A stretch of 64,000 bases of DNA, from the NCBI GenBank assembly GCA_026874595.1, contig CM049307.1:64042870-64106869 (forward strand), read 5' to 3'. Both the position numbers and the translations under genes were made by a program. The DNA comes from Sipunculus nudus. Taxonomy: Eukaryota > Annelida > Sipuncula > Golfingiida > Sipunculidae. Positions 19,901 to 61,492 of the stretch are shown here, one piece after another (within the stretch, counting starts at the first letter, position 1; each line of letters opens with the position of its first letter). The notes below the pieces were generated by a model that made no database searches, had not been told where the DNA came from, and saw nothing but the letters and a program-made list of their open reading frames with translations.

Positions 19901-21410
19901 AACCTCCATTTTCCATTAAAAAAACTATTACGAAACCTAAACACGGACTAATATCAAAACTGCTGTTGCTGTTTGGTTCATATTTGGCATATCTGTTTCT
20001 CTATATGGAACCAAGAGTAAAATTATCAGTAACGTTAAAAAGTATTTTGTGCTCGTAACCCCACTATAATATCAGAATAAGGGTTTGGTATTCCCCAGAG
20101 ATATGGATCCATGGCACCAAAGTCTCTCCGAAGATAGATTTTTACACTGAGATTTTTTTTAAAAATTATTTCCGAATTCCCTTGACGTCGCAATAAAAAA
20201 TTCGAAACCGTTCATGGGGTCTGCCATTTTGTTAACAGACTTAAACCCGGATGTCGCAATTTATGGTTCACTGCTCTTTAAAACAGAACGATAACATTTC
20301 TACAAATAGGAATAGTGTTTTCCATAGAACACACCGTTTTATGGCGTTACTCTTTTGTTGAAATTTTACTCAATTTCCTTTTTTGGAAAAATCCCAAAAA
20401 CTGTCGACTAAAATGGAGAGACTTTCGCAGAGAATATTAAAACCAGCGTGCTCAATAATTATATTTGAACAGTTAAAAATAAATAGGCCTACTATGCATT
20501 ACATATTTGTGGGTCTTGTTACCTTGTAAAAACATCATATTGATGACTGAGCATTTATAGGTGATGCGCCAATAACAACAAAGTTATACCCTAAGTAACT
20601 AATTCCCATTACGTGGGACTGGACAGGAATTTAGAGTCGGGGCTCGAGCCGATCACATGTAGCCTTTTTCCATACCCTCACCGGCTCACTCACCCACGGC
20701 GTAGGAGGAGAATAAAGTCTAGTTCCAGTATTTTGAAATAGAAGCGAAGCTAATGTAAAACCGTTTTCAAGACCGTTTTGAAAACGTTTAAGAACGCGTT
20801 CATATGCAATCAAAAGCGATTTCGAACCGTTTAAGCCAAAGCTTTTTGGATCAAGCTCACGAGGCGGTTTAAAACCATTCTAAATGCGAATTTTTTATCC
20901 GTTTTTCTAAACTGTCCAATGAACGCCCAAAAACGGCTTGGACCCAGTTTTCAAGCTGCAATTCGGTCACAGCGCAACCAAACTTGAGCAGGATTGTGTG
21001 CAATAGAGTTTTAGTAAGTGTTAGGCAACATTTGTGATGAAGCAAATAAATATTACTTTCATGTAAAAAATTAAATGCGTCCTGATAATTTATAATAATT
21101 ATTTACTAAAAAATCGGATTTGTGATAATAAAGATTTTTTTTTGTAATTTTAGTGGTTTTTGTCGAAAGCTTTCCCGCTAGAGATCTTACGAATATTCCG
21201 TCTGTCACTGAGAGAGAAGTTTTATTTCCTGTGTAAAGATTTTCAGAAGAAATATATGATGTTTGTACTTTATGTATTTTATATAGGTTCATAAAGGCTT
21301 TCGGTGTTAGTACCTTGTTTAAAATATGAAAGATCTGACTTACTGTATACAAGAGCTCCAATAAGTATGAATCCAACTATGCATAAAGTTTTTGTGTCGG
21401 TGAGAGCCAT
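16972..21410 (-). CDS. Ly6/uPAR-family (three-finger) GPI-anchored protein, three exons
   Basis: Exon 1 coding 21410-21344 starts MALTDTKTLCIVG and gives a hydrophobic signal peptide. Exon 2, 18083-17931, encodes EAVQCFSCNEM...KCG and YIQNCTYGCKK. Exon 3, 17168-16972, encodes HSRECAGSGDAVGC, then ESCICDADLCNG, and ends in a hydrophobic tail (VMVLAGTVVAAAVLL) before the stop. Both introns are phase 1 with GT/AG borders. The 138-residue product has the CxxC start and the final CxCxxDLCN of Ly6/uPAR domains; LCN followed by small residues and a hydrophobic end predicts GPI attachment. One NCT sequon is present. Proteins of this family act at the cell surface as ligands or channel and receptor modulators; the partner here is unknown. 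Intron 1 is 3.3 kb and contains a fold-back element. Confidence 0.9.
17231..17426. repeat. MITE-like element, GGGGCGGATCCAGGA ends (copy 1)
   Basis: Ends GTGGCGGATCAAG and TCCTGGATCCGCCCCTG are roughly inverted. About 200 bp, non-coding. It lies in intron 2 of the Ly6 gene, five bases from the next copy. Confidence 0.65.
17431..17662. repeat. MITE-like element, GGGGCGGATCCAGGA ends (copy 2)
   Basis: Ends ACAGGGGCGGAACCAGGA and CCCGGATCCGTCACTGT. It contains a long poly-C stretch (about 17,600-17,648). Confidence 0.65.
18118..19610. repeat. Fold-back-like element with 21-bp repeat arms
   Basis: The left arm reads GGAAGCGTATCGCTGCCA, GGTAAAAGAAAAATAAATTA, then about 12 copies of a 21-bp unit TATCTCGTACGTACGACATAC (18,178-18,428). 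The right arm (19,428-19,590) is the inverse, with about five units and then the same AAAAATAAATTATTTATCTC flank. The interior, about 1 kb, has no credible ORF. It lies in intron 1 of the Ly6 gene. Confidence 0.75.
19718..20030. repeat. Fragment related to the TTTTTAGCTCAGCTGAC family
   Basis: TTTTTTAGCTCACCTGACC followed by a CTATAATAGCGATGG block and CATCTGTTAACAGGGCAC. This is the start of the family with the rest diverged. It lies in intron 1 of the Ly6 gene. Confidence 0.45.
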
Positions 21411-21439
21411 CTCGCTATGTGATGAGTGAACTGCCCATC

Positions 21440-21500
21440 CTCGCTTCTGGAAAGGAACTTACTTGGCTAAGGGGTTTTAATATATATTTATACACTAATG
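21440..21500 (-). promoter_or_regulatory. Probable TATA promoter of the Ly6 gene
   Basis: On the minus strand TATAAATATATA lies at 21,492-21,481, about 70 bases upstream of the ATG at 21,410. A start site about 30 bases below it would give a 5' UTR of roughly 40-45 bases. A perfect 9-bp palindrome, TTGTCCAAG with a 4-base loop (21,501-21,522), sits immediately upstream and could be a protein-binding site. No transcript data are available. Confidence 0.45.
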
Positions 21501-21522
21501 TTGTCCAAGTTTACTTGGACAA

Positions 21523-24500
21523 ACAAAAAATGCTACGCAACGGGTGCTATACTAACGGTCGATCTCTTAGTAATTATGCCATGGAGATTCATTCACAGAC
21601 ATGTTTTGGTTTGCTTCATTACAGCACTGGTAACTCAGCCTTTGAACAAAACAGCCCCTCGCAACTCAGAGGCCCCCATGTCGATGACCGGAATATGAGC
21701 ATGCACACCAATTAACCGTACATTAACCTATAGCTATAAACCGGTCATCCGCTTATTGTCACGGTCTGCCATTTTGGTATAACTGGACATCAAGCCGTTG
21801 TACTTGTTGTTGTGTATTCCACAAATACAGTGCATGCTTTCCGCGTCCTGCTCTGCTGAAGTTGGAAAGATGCAATTCATAGCTGACATATAGAGAATTA
21901 CATATACGTGGCTTTGTTGTCGTGTGACATGTCATTAACCTGTTTGACGCCCCATGGCACTCAATACTTCACAAACAAACCCTCTACTATTTACATGTAT
22001 TTAATAATAATATATGCACGTACTTTATATAAATATATATGGTAATATGTGTTTGGACATGCATTTATATTTGCAGAATTAGACTCATAAATGTTAACTT
22101 TTAATATGAGTTACTAACCTTAAGTCTTAAATAATACGTGAATAAAGTGCATATATATAAAGATACTATGGTTTAAGGCCAGCTTCTTACTGATACAAGT
22201 CACTGCAACCCCCCCCCCCCCCCTTTCCTCCTCACACACATGCATGACCCTTTTAATGGAGTATACCACGTTTAACCCCCATAAACATATGCTCATGCAG
22301 TATAGTGCAATGATAATAATAATGTTATCAGTGGTAGATCCAGTTCGGGGTGGGGGGGGGGGGTATTTTCAGAGAATCGCGACTGTCGAGTGTGTGTTCC
22401 GGTTAAGGGTACTGGACTTGGGAGGATGTCCCAATACCGCGATATTGAATTAAATTTTTAAAATTGTCAATAAAAATTTAGGCAATATTGAAGCAGTTTT
22501 AGGACAATACCAGGGAATAATATCGATTCATAAACCAACAAGAAGTAAAAATGTTTTCCCTAAAAATTCTAATCTATAAAACCGAGATGTTTTTAATTAG
22601 AGCGTTTATTTGCTGAGTACTGAGAAACTCTTTAAGCATGAGACATTTATTTACATATTTACAGTATTTTCCTATATAATAATGTTTGAAACGCTGCATT
22701 TCATTGATATTTGCGATCTATGTAGATCTGCGTCTGTCACGTTATATTTGAAAAACTGATTAATTTCTTTCATTTATGTACTGTATATAAGACTTCATAC
22801 ATATCTCACTTAACATTGATAAACTAGTATGTGCAGAAACTGTATACAACAACCCAATTAAAGGGACATAATCAGGAACAATATTATGCCTATATTCTTC
22901 ACACTGTCAATTCACTTTAGCTTTATACAAATGTTTCCAGGAAAAAAACATCCAGCACACGGTCTCAGAAGCTCCCATTGAGCTGTTTAACACCTTGTTT
23001 TGGTGTCTGTTTACAATAACAAGTCCGTGTGACTAGAGGTCCGATTTTGCGCAAGCGTGACATATCCCAAACAAAGAAAAGTGTAAACTAGTCCATATAT
23101 GGACCTTCATTTTCTCTGATATATCTGCTGGTTGGATATGGGTCATGGGCCAAATGTAAATTCATTGTCGCAACAGATTTGTACGATAGTTCCAGGGCGT
23201 CAGCGGAAATGACACGTGTAACACATCGCGTATCGGGTCCCAGGCCTGAGTCACCTCAACATGCGATGTTTCAGCCAGCGGGAACATGTATTGCATTTTA
23301 GGTGCCAAGCCAGTCAGGGATGTTTAACAGGTGTTTTGGCCCAAGCAATGCACGTGTCCTACTCGCTGTTGACGCCTGTGATCGCCTCCGGTCCACTGTG
23401 TACAATCGTATGTACAGTAATAAGCGAACGGTTTAGGGCAATATTTTAGAGGTACAAATTTATTTTAAAGAGAAGACGCTAAACTGCGTGTCAATTCAAC
23501 ACGCTCTATAGGAAATTATGCCTCTTAAGTGAAATGATCGAAGTGACCTTGCATGGTTAAAATGACAAAATAGATCTCCGTATCAGAAGCGGATGCGCGG
23601 GGGATTTCATACAATTTTTGTGGGCTGGACCCCACTTTCCTGAACTGGGGATTTTTTTTTTTAGGTTTTGTCATCAGTTCTTCTGGGTGATTTACCTAAA
23701 TCCTGGAACCGGCCCTGCGAATTAAAGTGCATACAACTCGATTCTATTTGAAGTAGGCACTGGAATATTGCACATTATTTCATCTATCTGTAAGTATTAT
23801 AACCATGAAAGTCACGTGAAAGGAAAATTGACCGCGTTTGCATTCACTTATTTGGTTCATATTTTATTTTTTTATTATTACATAATCCGGAGGACATACC
23901 ACTCCAAATTCTAGTCGTTTCTTCTTTGGCCCATTCCTGAAATGCCTTAAAAATCTCATGAGATTCTGTTCATGATTGTGTGAGTTATACACACACGCAC
24001 AAACACGAACGGGGATGAACGCATACCCTCCTGGCGGAGACAACAAAATGCCCATGGACTATGACGGTCAGCCGAATCTGATACACTACTAAAGTTCAAA
24101 ACACAAATATAGGCCATAGCGATCTGATTTTTGTGTACAAAGATAGTTCATCATAACATAGCTGCGGTGTCCAAATACCCGAGCATATGCAAGGATTGAC
24201 ACCTAACTCTGATGGGCTATACTCAACAGGTTTATTCTTTAGATCCTGTCACTACTGCGCATGCGCATTACAAGCACAAAACAATATTCAACTAATGCAT
24301 TACCGTACACTACAATAGCCGTGACGATAGTGGGCAATAATAATTGGGCTGGTAAGCCTACTTGAGTCATAATGTAGAACGCATCACAGTGGTCTTCCAT
24401 CTTGTTGCGTTTACATTGCTGTTAACAGCCCATAAACTTGACATTATGCTACGAATGATACATTAATGCAATAGAATGCATGTGAACTCACAACCGAAAC

Positions 24501-27500
24501 TGAAACCCCGTCTCTACTGAAAAGAGTCATTTCCTGTATTGTGTACAGGATGTCTGCAACCAGTAACCCGTGCGAGCCATGCAGAAATAGAACAAACATG
24601 CAGAGGTATTTACCAATATGCTGATCGAGTTAGAACGGACTTTTTTCTCGTTCATGTTTGGTGTTGTTAGAAAGGACACTTAGTCTGGTTTATGTCAATT
24701 GACAGTGCATCTGTAGGCCATGAGGCGTTGCCAGAAATGACGAAAATTTTTGCATCCCGATATAGCCTTATGATGCGTTCCTCAGACCTACATGTAAAGG
24801 CACTCTGGCATGCAGGCCAGTAATCTGGTCATGATGTCAGGAGGCCATTATGGCGCTTACCATAATATATCTTCATATTGTGATTAAACATCATTGGTCC
24901 AATGATTTTCATTTGTCCCAGATACCATCACACTTAAAGTTATTGCCTGTCATTAATTCAAAAGTGACCCAGAGGTTTTACGCTCACTCTTGGCAAGTGT
25001 GTGCATGAAAGTTGTTAACAATTTAGAAAGCAAAAGAGTGAAACAAAAAATACAATTTTAGCCGTAGTCCAGGGAAAGAGGGACAGTTACAGCTAAAATC
25101 TACTATTCATTGAAAAGTGGAATATATTGTATTTAATATACAGAAAAAGGTCAATATATGAGGTACCGTACCACCTGTGGCTTACACACACAGTCTCATG
25201 ATCAGTACATGTATATTGTAGTAATGGAAGTCAATTTAAAAGCAAACACAGGAATCATGAAATACTGCAATATGCAATAATTTAGCTTCCCTGAAGCTAC
25301 CATTTAAAAATAATTCATACTCATTTAATTTTACTTACTTTACAGAATTGTAAACTGTCACGTGAAAACGCAATTTTAAAATGTTAACTTACTGAAGAAG
25401 GAAGAAGTAGAAAAGACCATTTTATCTCACAGAAACTAAGTCAACATAAATGGCGCCACTTGTAGCCTACACTGGCACATCTGAAACATGACAATTATGC
25501 CCGACATTTCTGGCTGATGGCCTGGTTCCTGATATTATGTAAAAACAGGTAAGTTCACTTTTTTTAGTTCGATAAACCAAATTATTTTAGAATAATTTTA
25601 ACTAAATTCATACTCAATAAATTACCCGCGTTTAAGAAAATGTTAACCACGGTTTCACAGCTAAAATGTTATATAGCTGCCTTACTTGGGGAAAAAGTGG
25701 CATGTGACACTGATTGACAGAAAACAGGTGATCACATATGGTGCCACCTGCAGATTACCTACTCTGAATAGAGCTTATCCACTATACTAGAGACATCTTA
25801 TGGCCACGACTAACACCAACAGTTCGGTTCCGTCTTATGAACAAAATAGAGACTATTTGCTACATCTAAAATGAGGAATTTAAAAGAATTGTGTCTTATC
25901 ATTAGAGGTGGGGTTTCTCTCTGTGTTCGGACATGTATCTGCTTTCATTTAAAACCCACAATACTGGCAAAACCCCGCAGGCGACCGTGACATGCAGTGC
26001 GCATGCTCTTTGAAAGGTCTCTTCATTAGGGATTATTGTAAAAATTGGACTTGAAATTGCAGCCTTTTCTTGAGATATTTGATAACATAAATTACATTTT
26101 GTCATAATGCACATACATAATATCATTAAATATTGCAATAAGTGACCCGACAACTCGGAGAATATTGGTCTATATCCGACTGTTTTGGTGGTGGCTACAA
26201 ACAGACATTAATTATGGCTAGTAAATTGCAGATTATTGTAATACATAGGGTTAGGATGGACAATTTAAGTACTCAATAAGAGGGGGGAATGTTTCAGGTT
26301 ATTTCAAGGTTATGTAGTAAAGATCATGCTTAGATGTATAATTTTTTTCTCCGACACGAAGTATTTTGGATATTATGTTTTCAGTCGGGATCCTTCGCCG
26401 GTGGTGCTGCGCTCGTTTAAACATAACTCCTCTGAAACTGGTGGACGGTGGACCCCGCATCACCGTATGGTCACGTTTGAAGTGGTGCATAAAAAAGGAC
26501 TGGTGCCTATAAAGGACTTAATACAAAAATAATTTAGTCAGTCTTCGTGTTATAATAGTGTCTTCCAGGTGCCTTTGAACCCAACAAGGTGTTATCTGTC
26601 GCATGTGATTACTCTAAAAACGTTGCCATATGTGTTTTGCCCCTAGAACCATTCCGATTGCTTCCTACAACACTGAAAAGAATGGCACAGACTGTGGCCA
26701 AAGGGGTTATCATCGCTTGGGACTTTAGGCTCATCCTATAGTGGCTAATTGTCAAATATGTTTCAATACAATACACAATATCTCAACATCTGTTTCATTC
26801 CACGTCCATCTTTTGTCTTGACATAAGGGATATATATTTTTTTCTTTAATTTGTCAACGTATACATCCATGAAAGATCACACAGCATGATAAATTCTATC
26901 CGTAAAGGCTTAAAATGTGAAAGAGATGCGAATGAATACCCGGTAAATAAGAATAGTTCATCTTTCGTAAATATTATAAGACGCCCTCACCGGAGTATTT
27001 ATAAGACTCTCTCCCTAAAGATTAAGCTTCCTTTACACAGAATTACATTTAAAGCTGCATTTCTTGCCTGGTGTGATTTGGATATGGTGAGATACAATTT
27101 GCTGATAAGAAAATAATTAACCGTAGAGGTCTAGTCGCGGTTTATCTATACCATCACTAGTCTGTTCTCGAACATTTATGGCGTCCACGATAGCATCCTT
27201 ACCACATCATTGTACGAATATCATAGTTGCAGATTAACTAGTACTTGTCTTCTCTCCATGACAATGGCCTTCGTATCAAAGATCCAGAACAACACACTAC
27301 AACTCCTTCATTCAGAGTTCAGTTTTTCACCTTCAGGTAAACGCTTAGATGTAACATTCTGCAGAACTACTCGCTTTAAAAAATCTTTTGTGCCATACAG
27401 TATTTAACTTTTTAACTCACAATCCCCTAGATATTTAATGTTTTGAATATTGTGTTTTATCTGCAGCTTGACTTTAGGAATATACAAGATAATTTAGGAA

Positions 27501-27533
27501 TAATAAAGTCATCTCCTTGGCAAGCTGTATTGT
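21523..27533. other. Intergenic stretch upstream of the Ly6 gene
   Basis: About 6 kb without a supported gene. It holds poly-C and poly-G tracts near 22.2-22.4 kb, a MITE-like copy at 23,584-23,719 and a diverged repeat end near 24,045. All frames are short and featureless. Confidence 0.5.
23584..23719. repeat. MITE-like element, same family (copy 3)
   Basis: Ends CAGAAGCGGATGCGCGG and AATCCTGGAACCGGCCCTG. About 136 bp with an internal deletion relative to the others. Confidence 0.5.
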
Positions 27534-28420
27534 AGTGATCTTGACATTTCTCGTCACAGTGATCTTGACGTTTCTCGTCACAGTGATCTTGACATTTCTA
27601 ATCATAGTAATCGTGACATTTCTCTTCATAGTGATCGTGACATTTCTTGTCACAGTGTTCATTACATTTCTCATCACAATGATCGTGACATTTCTCGTCA
27701 CGGTGATCTTGATATTTCTCGTCACAGTGATCGATCGAGAAATTTCTCATCACAGTGATCGTGACATTTCTCTTCATATGGATCGTGACATTTCTTGTCA
27801 CAGTGATCGTGACATTTCTTGTCACAGTGATCGTGGCATTTCTCATCAAAGGGATCGTGACATTTCTCGTCACAGTGTTCGTGACATGTCTCGTCACAGT
27901 GATCGTGACATTCCTCTTCAGGGTGATCATGATATTCTCGTCACAGTGATCGTGACATTTTTTGTCACAGTGATCGTGGCATTTCTCGTCACAGTGATCG
28001 TGGCATTTCTCGTCACAGTGATCGTGACATTTCTCGTCACAGTAACCGTAATATTTCTTTTCATAGTGATCTTGACATTTTCGTCACAGTTATCATGGAA
28101 TTTCTTGTCACAGTAAACGTAACATTTCTGGTCACAGTAATCGTGACATTTCTCCTCACAGTGGCCGTAATATTTCTCGTCATAGTGATCTTGACATTTT
28201 CGTCAGAGTTATCATGGAATTTCTTGTAACAGTGATCATAACATTTCTCGTCACAGTGATCGTGAAAGTTTTTTGTCACAGTGATCTTGACAATTCTCGT
28301 CACAGTGATTGTGACACTCCTCGTCACAGTGACCTTAATATTTCTCGTCAGAATGGCCGTGACATTTCTCGTCACTGTGATCGTGACATTTCTTGTCTTA
28401 CTGATTGTGGTATTTCTCGG
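27534..28420. repeat. 24-bp minisatellite, about 37 copies
   Basis: Consensus GTGATCGTGACATTTCTCGTCA plus CA. Units are diverged, with a few 1-base indels. Each unit contains GTCAC...GTGAC, so single strands can fold back. Long frames open on both strands because 24 is a multiple of 3; they are not genes. Confidence 0.93.
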
Positions 28421-30109
28421 CTTAACTTTCTCGGCATGGTGAATAATCTTCCAGGACAGCAACAAAGGCAGCAACAGTTTTTTGCCATCAACTTTGCTTG
28501 AAGCCGACAAGCTGTCTCCCTCTACTGTTGTTCATTCAGTTTTCTGGCAAGCTCTTACTTACCTGCCAGGCTGTGGTTGACCCAGAGACTATCGGAAGAA
28601 TCCATGGTCTTAGCACCCGCCATAAACCCTATATTTCAGGATACAGCTGTTGGCTAGAATATGCATTCGGAAGTAACCGCCCTTGCGTTTAAAAGCCTGA
28701 ACCGCCTGCCTTCCGCTAGAGGTCGTTCCTGCTCACGCACTTTTGTGACTCAGAGATCGGATCGAGTCTGGGCAGTGTACCTCAGCCTCGAAGAGTTACT
28801 AGAACAGTGAGAGCGAGTCTTCTACATTGTAATATGACGGTTGTGGAGGTGCTTTCTGGTAAAACTAAGCTCTGGAGTGTCCGTGGTCATCAGTTGTATT
28901 TCTGATAGGCCTAACAGCTGGGCTGGGTCATGCAGTGCACTATGTCCATGGTCCACCAGGGCTGTCCAGCCTGGGAGGGTTGGGTCTTTGTCTGAGCAGC
29001 GCCAGCACGGCTGGATCACTAATGACCGACGATTACGGTACCCCCAGTCGCATAGGGGCTGGGACCTACGGGCTACCGGGTAAGTTTTAATTATTTAACG
29101 TTTACACATATCTGATTACTTAGAATTAGGTAATAGCTGCATTTTAACGGGGATGAACTTCAGGGATCTTTTTTTTGTGCAATGTGAACCCCACTTTAGG
29201 TATTTTGTCATTGACGTAGCACGTCTAGAAAATCAAGTCAAGAAGTGCCGCTTAATTTTTACTGCATATTTTAAACTTATAAAATACTATTATAGATTAC
29301 TGATATTAGTAAATACTAGAAACCTATTAGGCGCTGGACCCACTTTTTGAAAAAAAGAAAATGAAGGTTCACACCATGTTCTAGCTGATCAATGTATGTT
29401 ATGATGAACCCACTTTTGGTATATTTGTAAATAACGTCAATACACATGCAAGGTCGAGCAAAATATGTCAATAAATGACGCTTATATATTTCCTATATAA
29501 CTTATACAAATGATAAAATATTAATATATTATTTTTAGTATGGTATTGTAGAAGCCTATTAGGCATTAAACCTACATTAAAAAAAAGGAAAATGTTGGTT
29601 CAGTTACTGTTTAGCCCCTGAAGGTTAGCCCCATATAATGTACCTATATAGGCCTACCTAGAATGACAACGATAAGTACACGGATGGCATTATTTTATTA
29701 CACTATTTCGCAACCAGTAGTGTGTATCGTAATTTAAATTATTATATTATATTATATTATATTATTTTATATTTCCAGTTTCGTACTGAGGTACCCCGGC
29801 GACGGTCAATTTAAGGTGAAGAAAAAAACTTGACGAAGAATTAAGTGTTATATCCGCCAGGCACTAATTACGTCATATTCTCGTGAAAGATTCATCAGGT
29901 AGGCGACTTTTGGTATGGCCCGTCTTTAACAATATTCCTAAGGTAACCAGTGAGTTGTCTGAGATTACGCCGCCAGCATTTTTATAGATATTAAGATGAT
30001 CGCCACGTACCTATTTTATGTTTAATTTCCAAAAGCCTTTTAATGAGTTGGGTGATTCTTTCTTTAATAAAATGAATATAAAGATCTTATGTAACCTTAA
30101 AAAATAATG
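28421..30109. other. Intergenic; a GC-richer island at 28,640-29,085
   Basis: An island with several CpG ends at a good donor-like site, CTACCGG/GTAAGT near 29,082 on the plus strand. It could be a first exon of an unannotated transcript, but the 80-codon frame there (28,841-29,083) shows no known domain. The rest is AT-rich with a TTATA microsatellite at 29,741-29,770. Confidence 0.35.
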
Positions 30110-30197
<88 letters not shown>

Positions 30198-30215
30198 TAT
30201 AATATATACAAATAT
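30110..30215. repeat. (AT)n microsatellite
   Basis: Long TA run with small interruptions. Confidence 0.95.
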
Positions 30216-30372
30216 ATGTGAAATATAAGAAAAGGTGTTTTCTTGCAGTAGGATAAATTTATCTTCTTGGAGGAGGGGGATGACTCGCAGACACACACAT
30301 ATACATACACTTGCAATTTAGATTTTGAAGTTTGACATTTGAGACAAGTATTCCCGGCCTTCCCACAGGGCC

Positions 30373-30543
30373 CCAACAGATGAGATTCGTTTCGAGTAGA
30401 CTGTGGCCCAAACAGAAAAGATTCGTTTCGAGTAAACTGTGGCCCAAACAGAAGAGATTCGTTTCGAGTAGACTGTGGCCCAAACAGAAGAGATTCGTTT
30501 CGAGTAGACTGTGGCCCAAACAGAAGAGATTCGTTTCGAGTAG
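30373..30543. repeat. 36-bp tandem repeat, nearly five copies
   Basis: Unit AACAGAAGAGATTCGTTTCG followed by AGTAGACTGTGGCCCA. Copies differ at a few sites. Confidence 0.9.
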
Positions 30544-30642
30544 AAACCACCTCTGGCGGAAGGGTGGTCGTGGATCAAGGATTTGGGAAAAGGAGAGAGC
30601 AACTAATTTTCTTATATTGTTAAAGATGTTCACATCTGACGG

Positions 30643-30677
30643 GGGGCGGGGGCGGGGGGGGGGGGGGGGGGGGGGGG
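30643..30677. repeat. G-rich homopolymer tract
   Basis: GGGGGGCGGGGGCGGGG followed by a G run; capable of G-quadruplex formation. Other homopolymer runs: C at 22,209-22,225, G at 22,350-22,364, C at 31,551-31,573, G at 43,373-43,392, G at 58,278-58,291. Confidence 0.9.
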
Positions 30678-30687
30678 ACGCGACGCA

Positions 30688-31145
30688 TGATACCTGGCGC
30701 TGCTGGAGGGAATAAGTTGAGCCGAACGAGTAAGGATAGGTACAGGAAAGACTGGCAATCTTCGGAATGGTGACATCATTCACTAGGATTCCCGGTTTAT
30801 TTAAACCCGGTTTGGTATAAATATAAAAGAGCTTAAATTTGACATTTATAGAATGACAAGAAGTCGAGTGTTTTATTTCTCTTTTATTCTTTTTATTATT
30901 CTAAATATTCGTGGTTTGCAACTAATCAAATTGGTACGGGTTAAATGGTTCAGCTAAACAAATTAACTTTAACTAACAACAATTTCGAAAACACCGTCTC
31001 AACACTTCTTAAAACATTAAAATGTCCTTGATCTCTCTTTACCCCTAAGCTAAAAACGTTAGTAATATATGCTATCGTTTCGAGAATTTGCAGAAGTTTA
31101 ACAAGCCGTAAAATTCAGAAAACTCTTTTATTAACTTTCTAACTG
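30688..31145. repeat. Duplicated block, copy A
   Basis: Contains TTGAGCCGAACGAGTAA, GGTATAAATATAAAAGAGCT, TTTTATTTCTCTTTTATTC and CTCTCTTTACCCCTAAGC, repeated in order at 31,287-31,975. It ends about 140 bp before copy B, so the two form a direct repeat. Confidence 0.85.
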
Positions 31146-31286
31146 GCGCGAAATCTCTAGCCACGAGGCGTATGCGGGGGTGACCTGGCTGGAGGTGATC
31201 CCTTGCGCATGAAAAACGAGATTTCCGTTTTTCAAGTTTTATTTAAAATGGCATACAAAAAAGACGCATTGGTTTACAACTTTAAC

Positions 31287-31975
31287 GATACCGGGCGTCT
31301 GCAGGAGAGAAAAAATTGAGCCGAACGAGTAAAGATGGGTACAGGAAGGAAGAGGAATCATGGGAACGGTGACATCATTCACAGGGGCGTATCCAGGATT
31401 TTGGAAAGGGGAGGGTCAAGCCCAGGAAGACTGAAAGAACGCCTGAAATATGGTCCTCTGGTCCGGGAAGGAGGGGGTCAGGGTCGCAAAATTTGGTTTG
31501 AAACCCTTAACAAATGTTGTTTTGGCTCAAAATGGAATATGACGTCCTGACACCCCCCCCCCCCCCCCCCCCCTCTGGAACCGATACGCTACTGCATTCA
31601 CTTGGAGTTCCTGTTTATTCACTCCGGTATGGTATAAATATAAAAGAGCTTAAAATTTGACCTTTAAAGACTGACAAGAAGTCAAATGTTTTATTTCTCT
31701 TTTATTCTTTTTATTATTCTAAACATTCGTGGTTAGCAACTAATAACATCGGTACAGGTTTAATAGTTCGGCTTAACAAAATTTTCATTAACTAACAACA
31801 CTTTCGGAAACACAGTCTCAACAAAATACTTCTTAAAACATATAAAGATGTCCTTGACCTCTCTTTACCCCTAAGCTAAAAACGTAAGTAATATATGCAA
31901 TCATTTCGAGACTTTGCAGAAGTTTAACAAGCAGTCAAACTCAGAAAACTCAATATTATTAACTTTCTACCAAAC
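31287..31975. repeat. Duplicated block, copy B, with MITE insertion
   Basis: Same order of blocks as copy A plus about 214 bp of inserted MITE at 31,381-31,594. It lies just past the end of the collagen-receptor gene and could supply its poly(A) signal: TTTATT at about 31,690 is AATAAA on the minus strand. Confidence 0.8.
31381..31594. repeat. MITE-like element, same family (copy 4), inserted in a duplicated block
   Basis: Begins ACAGGGGCGTATCCAGGA and ends GGAACCGATACGCTACTG. It interrupts the second copy of the block at 30,688-31,145, so it arrived after that duplication. Confidence 0.65.
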
Positions 31976-32218
31976 CACGTCATGGCACGTTATTCTACGG
32001 TAGCTGCTTATTGTCAGCAATATCTGCAGGCAGGCAACATTTGGCATATTCAGACCATTCGCAACATCAAGTTTACCCAACGATTATGTACAAAGGGAAA
32101 CTGGAATGCGATACGGCCGTTAGGTCTTAACAATACTCTCCTTTCTCAGTTGCAGTGTTAAATAATACAAGCGCAGATAACATATGTACGATATATTTAC
32201 ACACTTCAGAACATACAT

Positions 32219-61492
<29,274 letters not shown>

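Noticed and set aside
20750-20960. Cluster of AAACGG/CCGTTT words
   Set aside because: Weak, irregular spacing; not clearly above chance in this AT-rich stretch.
27534-28420. CRISPR-like direct repeat array
   Set aside because: Contiguous 24-bp units without spacers in an animal genome; it is a minisatellite.
27517-28510. Long frames (110-199 codons) over the 24-bp minisatellite on both strands
   Set aside because: They result from a repeat unit divisible by three; no splice, start or homology support.
30110-30783. Frames of 94-174 codons with repeated NESLLFGPQ-type or IYIYIY sequence
   Set aside because: Products of the 36-bp tandem repeat and the AT microsatellite.
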